The notes under the pieces were generated by a model that was given only the letters and a program-made list of their open reading frames with translations, made no database searches and was not told where the DNA came from. Below, one piece after another: positions 39,259 to 47,469 of a stretch of 64,000 nucleotides of DNA. The stretch comes from Cohnella terricola. Lineage in GTDB: Bacteria > Bacillota > Bacilli > Paenibacillales > Paenibacillaceae. Position numbers and translations under genes: made by a program. The stretch lies in NCBI RefSeq assembly GCF_007786475.1, contig NZ_VNJJ01000002.1, positions 186,001 to 250,000 of the forward strand, given 5' to 3'. Every line of letters begins with the position of its first letter. The stretch's first letter is position 1.

Positions 39259-40056
39259 ATGTCTCTATTATCCGAAGAACGAAAGCAGCATATTCTCATA
39301 CAATTGGATTCGATTGGAAAGGTACGGGTTATCGCGCTGGCTGAACAACTTCAAGTCTCGAATGAAACGATTCGGCGTGATCTGTTTGTGTTGGAGGAGG
39401 AAGGAAAGCTTAAACGTGTATACGGCGGAGCTGTAAAGGTGCAATATGATGAGGGCGAGCCCCCGTATCGGGAACGACAAATTCTTAATCATGAAGCAAA
39501 GAAGGCTATTGGGTACCGGGCTGTCGATCTGATCCAGGACGGAAATACCATCTATATGGATATGGGAACAACGATCCATGAATTGGCACGCTCCCTCAAT
39601 GGCAAGAAACGAATAACGGTTATCACGAATTCCTTAACGGTCGCGAATCTGCTGACGGAATCGTTGTCCCAAGCCCTCTTCAGCGGGCGAATCATTATTC
39701 TGGGCGGCGAAATATCGCTGGAGCAACAATCTGTAAGTGGCTATCTTTCGTTGGAGATGCTTAAAAATCTCTATGTGGATAAGGCTTTTATTTCGGTGGG
39801 GGGTATTTCGATTGAGACAGGTATTAGCGATTACAATATGAATGATTCTGTTATAACCAGAACGGTGATATCGAAAGCGAAGGAAGTCATAATTCTGGCG
39901 GATTATAGCAAGATCAGTATACAAGCCTTCTGCCACATTGCTCCTTTAGAATCAATTGATGTGGTCGTATGTGAAAAGGAGCATCCAAAAGCATGGGCAC
40001 AAGAGCTAGAGGTGAAGGGGGTTACGTGGATTACCGCCAATGCAATCATGGAGTAG
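39259..40056 (+). CDS. DeoR-family transcriptional regulator
   Basis: 265 residues. The DeoR HTH lies at residues about 5-60 (IALAEQLQVSNETIRRDLFVLEEEGKLKRVYGG), and the C-terminal DeoRC sensor domain, which binds phosphorylated sugars, covers the rest, with D-M-G-TT near residue 97. It is the third gene of the phosphohydrolase group and ends before a terminator (40098-40136). It most likely represses this locus and responds to a sugar phosphate released by the hydrolases, which fits the gene content but is inferred. Confidence 0.92.
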   Translation: MSLLSEERKQHILIQLDSIGKVRVIALAEQLQVSNETIRRDLFVLEEEGKLKRVYGGAVKVQYDEGEPPYRERQILNHEAKKAIGYRAVDLIQDGNTIYMDMGTTIHELARSLNGKKRITVITNSLTVANLLTESLSQALFSGRIIILGGEISLEQQSVSGYLSLEMLKNLYVDKAFISVGGISIETGISDYNMNDSVITRTVISKAKEVIILADYSKISIQAFCHIAPLESIDVVVCEKEHPKAWAQELEVKGVTWITANAIME

Positions 40057-40097
40057 TTCGGTCAGATAACCCGAATAGCTAGGCAACAAATTTTTTA

Positions 40098-40136
40098 GCC
40101 CTTTCGATTCCTAACAGGAAATCGGGAGGGCATTTT
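40098..40136. terminator. Intrinsic terminator after the DeoR gene
   Basis: GCCCTTTCGATTCC pairs with GGAAATCGGGAGGGC, with G-U pairs and one bulge, around a TAACA loop, followed by ATTTTTATT. A T-run on the left also allows termination from the other strand. Confidence 0.75.
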
Positions 40137-40288
40137 TATTCCAACGCCTCCCTCCGCTCCCTACGGCATTTCAGCCTGGTTCTTTTTGCTTTTTTAACAT
40201 TCCGTCAATAAACCACACAAAAAGGTCGTTTTTTTTCCATTATTCCTCTAATTCATAATAAAACATCAACATCAGTCTTAATAATAAC

Positions 40289-40317
40289 TTGTCAATGTGG
40301 AAATACCACGATAACAA
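40289..40317 (+). promoter_or_regulatory. Promoter of the GDPD-importer operon with operator-like repeat
   Basis: TTGTCA (40289-40294) and TAACAA (40312-40317) are 17 bases apart. The spacer holds an inverted repeat GTGG-AAATA-CCAC (40297-40309), positioned where a repressor would block RNA polymerase. Confidence 0.45.
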
Positions 40318-40393
40318 TCTCAACTTACAATATAAATATCACAACAATAGTAATTATGGCGTGATGAAAATTGAAGGAATAGGAGAACGATTT

Positions 40394-41119
40394 ATGAACC
40401 ACCGATCTTTTCCACTTACTTGCGCACATACGGGTTGCGGAACCGCCCCGGACAATACGATGGCTTCCTTCATGGACGGCATTTCTATGGGAGCAAACGT
40501 AGTAGAAGTCGATCTCCGGGCGACTAAAGACGGCACAGTAGTACTCATGCATGACCATAGCCCGTTACTTCACGAAATGTCATTCGAGCAATTAAACCAG
40601 CTTGAAAACCGTATGGAGATCAACCCCGCCTACGAATTTCACAATATCGCTTCGCTCGATGAAATTGTGGACAAGGCTAGAACACACGGGATAAAGCTCA
40701 ACCTAGATATCAAAACGGAAGCCACAATTCAACCGGCCATTCAAAGCATTCAACGCTCCGAAGCGGAAGACCTTGTCTTCATTACAGGATGCTCAAATGG
40801 CATTACAGACTCTTATAGCGGGATCAAGGTTCTTTACAACACTCCGGATGATCTTACTAATGATGAAGAACGAGAATATGCCTCATGGTCGCGAGCCATA
40901 AGCGAACGGGCGCATGCTGGCGGATACTTCGGCTTGAACATGGATTACAGAACTTGCCGACGGGAAGTCGTTGAAGAGGCTCATGCGTTAGGTTTAGCGG
41001 TGTGGGTTTATACCGTGGACGATGAGGAAGCGATCTGCAACATGATTGAGATAGGCGTAGATGAGATTACCACCAACAATGTAACGCTGTTAAAACAGCT
41101 CCAAGCCCAAAGAGGCTAG
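40394..41119 (+). CDS. Glycerophosphodiester phosphodiesterase-family protein with altered HR motif
   Basis: About 241 residues of the GDPD TIM-barrel family. His12, Asn21 (DNT), Glu38, Asp40 (EVDLRATKDG) and His53 (LMHDHSP) match the catalytic and metal positions of GDPDs. The canonical His-Arg-Gly reads His-Thr-Gly (H12-T13-G14), so the phosphate-binding Arg is missing. The ATG at 40394 follows AGGAGA; an upstream in-frame ATG at 40289 falls within the promoter. It is the first gene of the operon with the importer. It should act on a phosphodiester such as a glycerophospho-sugar or teichoic acid fragment, but the substitution may mean a different substrate class. Confidence 0.83.
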   Translation: MNHRSFPLTCAHTGCGTAPDNTMASFMDGISMGANVVEVDLRATKDGTVVLMHDHSPLLHEMSFEQLNQLENRMEINPAYEFHNIASLDEIVDKARTHGIKLNLDIKTEATIQPAIQSIQRSEAEDLVFITGCSNGITDSYSGIKVLYNTPDDLTNDEEREYASWSRAISERAHAGGYFGLNMDYRTCRREVVEEAHALGLAVWVYTVDDEEAICNMIEIGVDEITTNNVTLLKQLQAQRG

Positions 41120-41165
41120 TTGTTTGTTTTTCTCAGAAATTTTCTAATGAAGGAGGAATCCTGTC

Positions 41166-42083
41166 TTGCAACGCCCTTTATACATATGGAAAAAAGTACT
41201 ACTCCATCGTTATTTGTATTTGATGCTTATGCCATGTATTGCATCCTTCATTATTTTCTCCTATATTCCGATGGGCGGGTTGCTGCTGGCGTTTAAGGAG
41301 TTCAAATTTAATCTAAGCATACTTGAGAGTCCTTGGGTAGGCCTCAAATATTTCGAACAATTTTTCAACGACTATAAAAGCATGACATTAATCAAAAATA
41401 CACTCATCATCAGCTCCATGAAACTTTTTCTCGGGATGCCCTTCCCGATTCTTCTGGCGCTTATGTTCAATGAAATCAGAAGCAGATGGTTTAAAAACAT
41501 AGCCCAAAGTATTGCGTACTTGCCGCATTTCATGTCATGGGTAATTATCGTCGGTTTAATGCAAAGAATTTTGGCACCGGATACCGGGTTGTTAAACGAA
41601 ATGATTACCTATTTCGGCGGTGACGGCAGCACGTTCTATATGAATGAATCAAACTATTTTTATCAAATTATGTTCGGCAGCCATCTCTGGAAAACAATCG
41701 GCTGGGATTCAATCATCTACCTGGCGGCTATTGCCGGAATTAATCAAGATATGTACGAGGCGGCCAAAATAGATGGGGCGAGCAAATGGGCAGAAGTATG
41801 GAACATCACCCTTCCATCGATTCGGCCGACCATCTTGATCGTATTTATCCTATCGCTTGGAAGCATTTTGTCAGCTGGCTTCGACCAGCTTTATTTGCTC
41901 AAAATGCCAGGCAATGCAGAGCTTGTAGACATTCTGGATACGTATGTGATCCGCGTTGGTTTACAGGAAGGCCAATACGGCTACGCAACTGCGGTCGGTA
42001 TGATGCAAGGCGTTATTGGTTTAATTCTTGTGGTCGCTGCTAATCGTTTCGCTCGAAAAGTGTCTGGCACTTCGGTTTGGTAA
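41166..42083 (+). CDS. Carbohydrate ABC importer permease, LplB type
   Basis: 305 residues with six transmembrane helices, the LplB start motif MLMPCIASFIIFSYIPMGG and the EAA loop YEAAKIDGASKWAEVWNITLP. The start is TTG at 41166 with AAGGAGGA eight bases upstream. It pairs with the LplC-type permease at 44019, the binding-protein gene lying between them. It is distinct from the permease pair at 32.7-34.5 kb, so this is a second, separate importer. Confidence 0.93.
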   Translation: MQRPLYIWKKVLLHRYLYLMLMPCIASFIIFSYIPMGGLLLAFKEFKFNLSILESPWVGLKYFEQFFNDYKSMTLIKNTLIISSMKLFLGMPFPILLALMFNEIRSRWFKNIAQSIAYLPHFMSWVIIVGLMQRILAPDTGLLNEMITYFGGDGSTFYMNESNYFYQIMFGSHLWKTIGWDSIIYLAAIAGINQDMYEAAKIDGASKWAEVWNITLPSIRPTILIVFILSLGSILSAGFDQLYLLKMPGNAELVDILDTYVIRVGLQEGQYGYATAVGMMQGVIGLILVVAANRFARKVSGTSVW

Positions 42084-42173
42084 CTTTTCCTTGAGAGCCT
42101 CTCTCTTTGGAGAGAAACGATTAACAGCTTTTTATACCATCTAAAACAAAGAGAAAGTGGGAATGGAGAAACC

Positions 42174-43895
42174 ATGTTGAAGAAAACAAAATGGGCAAGG
42201 ATGCTAGCAATTCCACTGATCGCTTCGGTAGTTATGACAGGATGTACAACAAAGGAAGAAAATGCAGGGAATCAGCAGAATACCCAGCAAGAAACCGGCA
42301 AGGATAACACAGGAAAACCAGCGACTTGGATTGCCGACCGCAAGATTAAAGGCTTGGTCTTTATGGATGCAGACGATATTACGGAAGATATGAACCCGGA
42401 AATATTGAAGCAAATTAAAGAGAAAACAGGAATAGATTTCGAATTCAATCTCATGCGTGCGCAAAATTCGCTCGACGGATTAATTGCCGGTCTTGCTGCC
42501 AACGACTTACCGGACTTTATCGCCTTTTATTTGAATCATAGCGGTCGAAAGGAAATGCCCATTGTACTGAAAGCTGCGCGCGAAGGCAAGTTTACTGACC
42601 TAGCCCCTTTCATGAAGGATACGAAAGTATACAGCAAGTATTTACAAGAGGGATACTTGCCGCTTGATACGAATAAAGGTGTCATGTTCCGTCCGGAATT
42701 TAACGGCGCAGCCTACTTCATGCATATGAACGTTTCGCGAGAAGTAGGATATGTGACGAGAAAATCGTTTGGTGGACCTTTCATTCGCAAAGATATCGCT
42801 GAAGCACTGAATGTGGATCCAAGAAAGATTACAACTTCAGAGCAAATCTATGAACTGGCACAAAAAATTAAAGCAGGCAATTTCAAAGATTACAATGGGA
42901 AAGACGTCTCTGTCATCGGTCCGAGATATTGGGGCGGCCAGGAAGTTAAAGCATTGTATAGCGATCTAACAATCAACGTCAACCATACTTTTGGACGGGA
43001 CAAGGAAGGCAAAATCGTTCAGGAGATCCAGACGGATTACCCGTTGAAGCGCGTAGAATTCGTCCGAAAGCTGCTGAAAGAAAAACTGATGAACCCTGAA
43101 TTTTATACAATGGATGAAAATCGCGCAACAGAAGGCATTTTGAACGGGTCTTTCGCGATCGTTGCGGATATGCACAACTACCTTGATTTCAATAAAGATA
43201 TGCATTATTTACCGATTGGCCCACTTAATGTAGGCGACAAGCCTTTTCGAATGGGGATTGACTATAAAACATCTGGCGGCGCTTGGGCAATTCCGACTAC
43301 GACGAAAAATCCAGAAGAAATTGTTAAATTTGCGGATTTCCTGGCGAGCCGCGAAGGCAAGCTGTTATGGCAGTATGGAATTGAAGGAAGAGACTACACG
43401 TTGGATGCTAAAGGCAATCCGATTGTAAAAAAAGAAGTGTTTGAACTGAAAGATAAAGATCCCAATGCTGCTAAAGCGCTCGGGTTCGCAGGTGTAGGAA
43501 ATGCTTGGGGCGAACTTCTGGGCAATACTGACGTTGATCGAATTGACGACTTCGGTGAAATAGAATATGGCAACGCAGCTCATCCCAACGTTGATGAGGG
43601 CCCGCTCAAGCTTGCCGAATATTGGGGCTGGGACGAAAAACGGAAAAATGCGGAAATGTTGGATACGTACTCTCCAATGGCTTTCCTAGGCGAGTTCTCG
43701 AAGGAACAGGAATTCAAGGCTGCACTCGATAATTATAACGAAAGCATCATACGGGCTTATTATGCAAAAAGCGAGGATGAAGTAAAGAAAATTCTCGATC
43801 AGGCATCGAAGCAATTGTACGCAGCCGGCTTGGAAGATTACTTGGCGCTGCTTGAGAAAAAAGACGCTGATCCGAATACGAAGGTGAACCTGTAA
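42174..43895 (+). CDS. Extracellular solute-binding lipoprotein, LplA type
   Basis: 573 residues. The signal peptide ends in MTGC with Cys24 as the lipidation site, followed by a Gln/Asn/Thr linker and a large LplA-type binding domain (NDLPDFIAFYLNHSG, GGAWAIPTTTKNPEEIVKFADFL). It captures the substrate for the flanking permeases. The gene order permease-binding protein-permease differs from the other importer locus. The ligand is unknown; the neighbouring phosphodiesterases suggest a phosphorylated glycan or glycerophosphodiester. Confidence 0.92.
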   Translation: MLKKTKWARMLAIPLIASVVMTGCTTKEENAGNQQNTQQETGKDNTGKPATWIADRKIKGLVFMDADDITEDMNPEILKQIKEKTGIDFEFNLMRAQNSLDGLIAGLAANDLPDFIAFYLNHSGRKEMPIVLKAAREGKFTDLAPFMKDTKVYSKYLQEGYLPLDTNKGVMFRPEFNGAAYFMHMNVSREVGYVTRKSFGGPFIRKDIAEALNVDPRKITTSEQIYELAQKIKAGNFKDYNGKDVSVIGPRYWGGQEVKALYSDLTINVNHTFGRDKEGKIVQEIQTDYPLKRVEFVRKLLKEKLMNPEFYTMDENRATEGILNGSFAIVADMHNYLDFNKDMHYLPIGPLNVGDKPFRMGIDYKTSGGAWAIPTTTKNPEEIVKFADFLASREGKLLWQYGIEGRDYTLDAKGNPIVKKEVFELKDKDPNAAKALGFAGVGNAWGELLGNTDVDRIDDFGEIEYGNAAHPNVDEGPLKLAEYWGWDEKRKNAEMLDTYSPMAFLGEFSKEQEFKAALDNYNESIIRAYYAKSEDEVKKILDQASKQLYAAGLEDYLALLEKKDADPNTKVNL

Positions 43896-43922
43896 CATAT
43901 TTTGATTGCTGTTTGAGGGGGG

Positions 43923-43950
43923 CGGTTTTATCGGTTCTTCGATAAAACCG
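43923..43950 (+). terminator. Intercistronic hairpin after the second solute-binding-protein gene
   Basis: CGGTTTTATCG (43923-43933) pairs with CGATAAAACCG (43940-43950) around GTTCTT, and flanking GAGG/CCTC extend it. There is no U-run. It occupies the same position relative to the binding protein as the hairpin at 34546-34573. Confidence 0.65.
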
Positions 43951-44018
43951 ACCTCTCACTATTTGTACATGCTTTGGCATCCGTTTTGCATCGCAAACCT
44001 TGAAGGAGTGCAAATCAC

Positions 44019-44930
44019 GTGGGGAACGAATTTTACAAGATTACTACAGGAGAAAAAATTACCCGGATCGTTATCTATGTGACGATCATCCTGTTATGTT
44101 TATCCATTATTTTGCCGCTTTTGAATATTTTCGCGCTCTCCTTCAATTCCGGTAAAGATGCAGAAAGAGGCGGCATTTATTTTTGGCCGAGAATGTGGTC
44201 TATTGAAAACTATAAAGAAGTTTTTACTTCCTCCAATATTTTGAATGCATTTGGTATATCCATGTTTCGTACGATTGCCGGGACAGTCGCGAGCGTTTTT
44301 TTAACCGCGATGGCAGCTTACGCTTTAAAGAGCAGAACGATGCCAGGCGTTCGTTTTTTTACAATGCTCATATTTTTCACAATGCTGTTTAGCGGCGGTA
44401 TCATTCCTTATTATATGCTGTTGAAAGACTTGCAACTGACGAACACGATCTGGGTCTACGTTGTACCGGGATTGTACAGTGCATGGAACATCATTATCAT
44501 GCGGACCTTCTTCCAGGAAATCAGTCCAAGTCTTGAAGAATCGGCACGGATCGACGGGTACAATGATTTATCCATTTTTATGAGAATTATTTTGCCGCTC
44601 AGCAAACCAGTTGTCGCTGTCATCGCGTTGTTTAATGCTGTTGCGCACTGGAATGATTGGTTTACTGGCGCATTCTACGTTCGAGAAAGCAAATTGAGAC
44701 CCTTGTCAACATTGCTGCAGGAAATGCTAACCCGGGCAGATGCACTTCGTAATTCACTTGAACAAGCAGCGGGAACGCAGCAATACGACATGCTGGATAA
44801 AATTCAGGTAACGGGAAACTCGCTGAAAATGGCAACGATCATCATCGTCGTTGCACCGATTATTTTAATTTATCCGTTTATTCAGAAGTATTTTGCCAAA
44901 GGCGTTATGATCGGTTCGATCAAAGAGTAA
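44019..44930 (+). CDS. Carbohydrate ABC importer permease, LplC type
   Basis: 303 residues with six transmembrane helices, the EAA loop EESARIDGYNDLSIFMRIILP and the LplC-type C terminus QKYFAKGVMIGSIKE. The start is GTG at 44019 with GAAGGAG upstream. It completes the importer with the LplB-type permease at 41166 and the binding protein at 42174. As elsewhere, no ATPase gene accompanies them. Confidence 0.93.
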   Translation: MGNEFYKITTGEKITRIVIYVTIILLCLSIILPLLNIFALSFNSGKDAERGGIYFWPRMWSIENYKEVFTSSNILNAFGISMFRTIAGTVASVFLTAMAAYALKSRTMPGVRFFTMLIFFTMLFSGGIIPYYMLLKDLQLTNTIWVYVVPGLYSAWNIIIMRTFFQEISPSLEESARIDGYNDLSIFMRIILPLSKPVVAVIALFNAVAHWNDWFTGAFYVRESKLRPLSTLLQEMLTRADALRNSLEQAAGTQQYDMLDKIQVTGNSLKMATIIIVVAPIILIYPFIQKYFAKGVMIGSIKE

Positions 44931-44952
44931 AGCGGGAAAGGACGGAATAGGC

Positions 44953-45849
44953 ATGGACCGAATAGTAATTTCAAATCCTTATGACAAGCAAGGAATATGG
45001 CTTAAGGGAAGTTTCCACAACCATACGACGAATAGCGCTTGCGGCTCACAGCCGCTCGAAACCGTCTACCGTATGTATGGGCAATACGACTTTCTCGGTA
45101 TTTCCGATCACGACTTCATAACCGCCCATGAAGGGGAACGTTCTATCCCTTCCGTCTACGAAGCGTTAGAAGTAAGCAGTCCGCTAAGGCATATGCTCCT
45201 CATCAATCCTCCACGGTCGATCATGGACGATTATTCGAACGCATTTTCGATAGAGAGGTATCAGCAGCTATCCGACCTTTGCACCCGATATGGCGGAATG
45301 AGCGTACTTGTTCATCCAAACCGTTATTATTCCCAGTTTTGGCCGATTGAAGATATGCTGGCGATGAATGACTACACCGGAATTGAAGTCATCAATGGCG
45401 AAGGAAACCCCGAATACGACATTGCATTCGACAAATGGGATGCATTGCTGTCAGCTGAACGTAAAGTATGGGGCTTTGGTGGAGACGATTTTCACGTGTA
45501 CGGGCAAGAGAAACGGGCCTGGAATATGGTACTGGCCGAACAAAATACGAATGCAAGCATCCTTACGGCGATGAAAGCCGGAAGTTTCTATATTTCAACC
45601 GGTTATGGTTTCAAGTCCATCCGAACAGAAGGCGGCACGATTACGTTTAACTTGCTTTCCAGTGAAGGGTTAGACCGCATGTACAAATACATAACCTTGA
45701 TTGGCAGAGACGGGAACATCTTATACGAAACCTCCGGGCGCATCAACAGCGTTAGCTATAACTGTCGCGGAGACGAAGGCTACGTAAGGGCGGCAGCTTA
45801 TTTGGAAGGCGGCTTTGGCGCATTCTCTCAACCATTATTTATCGTATAG
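44953..45849 (+). CDS. PHP-domain metal-dependent phosphoesterase
   Basis: 298 residues. The PHP metal-site motifs are clear: His22 and His24 (FHNHTTNSACGS), SDHDFI, LVHPNR near residue 119 and GGDDFHVYG near residue 178. The family hydrolyses phosphoesters with two or three metal ions. It starts 22 bases after the permease gene and is in the same operon. With the GDPD-like, LamG-metallophosphoesterase and nucleotidase-like proteins it is the fourth phosphohydrolase family in this locus. The substrate is unknown. Confidence 0.87.
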   Translation: MDRIVISNPYDKQGIWLKGSFHNHTTNSACGSQPLETVYRMYGQYDFLGISDHDFITAHEGERSIPSVYEALEVSSPLRHMLLINPPRSIMDDYSNAFSIERYQQLSDLCTRYGGMSVLVHPNRYYSQFWPIEDMLAMNDYTGIEVINGEGNPEYDIAFDKWDALLSAERKVWGFGGDDFHVYGQEKRAWNMVLAEQNTNASILTAMKAGSFYISTGYGFKSIRTEGGTITFNLLSSEGLDRMYKYITLIGRDGNILYETSGRINSVSYNCRGDEGYVRAAAYLEGGFGAFSQPLFIV

Positions 45850-45902
45850 TCGCTTTTGTATACCCGATCCGCTGGATATAAACAGGAAGAATGTGAACTT
45901 GT

Positions 45903-47255
45903 ATGAGCAAAACGTATGACCTGCGTCAAAAGAGCATTATTTCGATAACATGGCCTATATTCATAGAAGCTTTATTCGGCATGCTAATCGGAACTGTAGA
46001 TACAATGATGCTAAGCAGTTACTCCGATGAAGCTGTGGCAGCAGTTGGATTAGCCAATCAGATTTTAGTCGTAGTGGGCTTGATATTCGGATTTGTTACT
46101 GTAGGTACAGGCGTAATTCTCAATCAATGGCTTGGCGCGGGGAAGTTAAATGATGCCGATATAATAGGAAGAGCAGCACTGACTCTGAATTTAATAATCG
46201 GTTTAATAGCTAGCGTAGGATTATTTATATACGCAGATGTCTTTCTATCCATTTTCAAAGTACCTGATCATGTAAACGTTGAAGGAATCTCTTATTTATC
46301 CATTGTCGGCAGTTCCGTCTTCATCACCGCTATTAACATGACTTTAGGTACAATTTTACGGTGCCGCGGTATTGTGAAGGAAATGATGCTAATCTCATTG
46401 GCGTTAAACGTGCTCCATATTTTCGGAAACTACTTGGTGCTGATGGAACCATTCGGGTTGCCGAATCTAGGTGTAGAAGGTGTTGCGGCATCCACTTGGA
46501 TCTCCCGAGCAATTGGGATGATCGCTTATCTGATTTTATGTATGCGAAGCTTGGGGTCCCCTTTATGTCTAATAAATCCTTTTAGATTTCAGAAAAGAAA
46601 CCTTGGGCTTATATTCAAATTAGGCATCCCTTCTGCCGGCGAGCATGTATCCTATAATCTCTCGCAAGTTGTTATCACCTATCTGGTAACTATATTAGGT
46701 ACGACTGCATTAACGACAAAGATCTATTCCCAGAATTTAACCTCCCTCGTTTTTATTTTTTCGATGGCGATCGGCCAAGGAACACAAATTTTAGTCGGAC
46801 ATATGATCGGGGCTAATCAGAAGGATACTGCCTATCGATCCGGTCTGCAAAGTTTGAAGCTGGCGTTGCTAATTTCACTTGCGATCGGTATTTTCCTCTA
46901 TAGTCTATCCGGTCCGTTGTTCGGCCTATTTACCAATGACACTGAAATTATCCAGCTAGGGAAGCAACTCATGCTCTTTTCTATTTTACTGGAACCGGCC
47001 CGCGCATGTAACATGGTGCTAATTAGCTCACTAAATGCAGCCGGAGATGTCAAATTCCCGGTAGTTGTTGGCCTAGTGTCCATGTGGGCGATTAGCGTGC
47101 CATTGGCCTATGTATTCGGGATTGTATTTCATATGGGGTTGGTAGGCATTTGGTTAGCCTTCTCGATCGATGAATGGGTAAGAGCATTTATGATGCTCCT
47201 CCGATGGAAAAAACGTTCTTGGCAGAACGTCGATCTCCTTAATTCCGTAAAATAA
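45903..47255 (+). CDS. MATE-family efflux transporter
   Basis: 450 residues with about twelve transmembrane helices and the two-fold MatE repeat; WPIFIEALFGMLIGTVDTMMLS at the N terminus and IAINM..GTILRCRG-like segments are typical. It should export a cationic or other organic compound using an H+ or Na+ gradient. It starts about 50 bases after the PHP gene with only a weak ribosome binding site and is followed by a strong terminator, so it is the last gene of the operon. A link between its substrate and the phosphoester pathway is possible, but it could simply be a neighbour. Confidence 0.9.
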   Translation: MSKTYDLRQKSIISITWPIFIEALFGMLIGTVDTMMLSSYSDEAVAAVGLANQILVVVGLIFGFVTVGTGVILNQWLGAGKLNDADIIGRAALTLNLIIGLIASVGLFIYADVFLSIFKVPDHVNVEGISYLSIVGSSVFITAINMTLGTILRCRGIVKEMMLISLALNVLHIFGNYLVLMEPFGLPNLGVEGVAASTWISRAIGMIAYLILCMRSLGSPLCLINPFRFQKRNLGLIFKLGIPSAGEHVSYNLSQVVITYLVTILGTTALTTKIYSQNLTSLVFIFSMAIGQGTQILVGHMIGANQKDTAYRSGLQSLKLALLISLAIGIFLYSLSGPLFGLFTNDTEIIQLGKQLMLFSILLEPARACNMVLISSLNAAGDVKFPVVVGLVSMWAISVPLAYVFGIVFHMGLVGIWLAFSIDEWVRAFMMLLRWKKRSWQNVDLLNSVK

Positions 47256-47328
47256 TCGCAGCTGTATGTCGACTGCTCTGGGAGCCTATATAAAGCGGCT
47301 CGACATTCGGATTCCGGGTCAGCGCAAA

Positions 47329-47366
47329 AGAGACCTGGAATCTCAACGGATTCCAGGTCTCTTTTT
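47329..47366 (+). terminator. Strong intrinsic terminator of the phosphohydrolase-importer operon
   Basis: A 12-bp perfect stem AGAGACCTGGAA/TTCCAGGTCTCT (47329-47340, 47351-47362) is followed by a run of T. Confidence 0.9.
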
Positions 47367-47377
47367 GAGCCTTGATA

Positions 47378-47467
47378 TTAAATCAAATCGGATTTACGAA
47401 GCAGCCGCTGAATCACCACCGCAAACTCGGCTCGCGTGATCGTACGGTCAGGGCTTGTGGTTTTCAT
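47378..47467 (-). pseudogene. Remnant of an S-layer homology (SLH) domain
   Basis: A 29-codon minus-strand frame contains PDRTITRAEFAVVIQRLLR, a clear piece of an SLH domain (TRAEFA is the conserved core). It begins three bases after the stop codon of the 47470-48708 gene, in a different frame, and has no domain completing it. It is best read as the tail of a once longer, SLH-anchored version of that secreted protein, or as debris of another S-layer protein gene. Confidence 0.6.
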
Positions 47468-47469
47468 CT

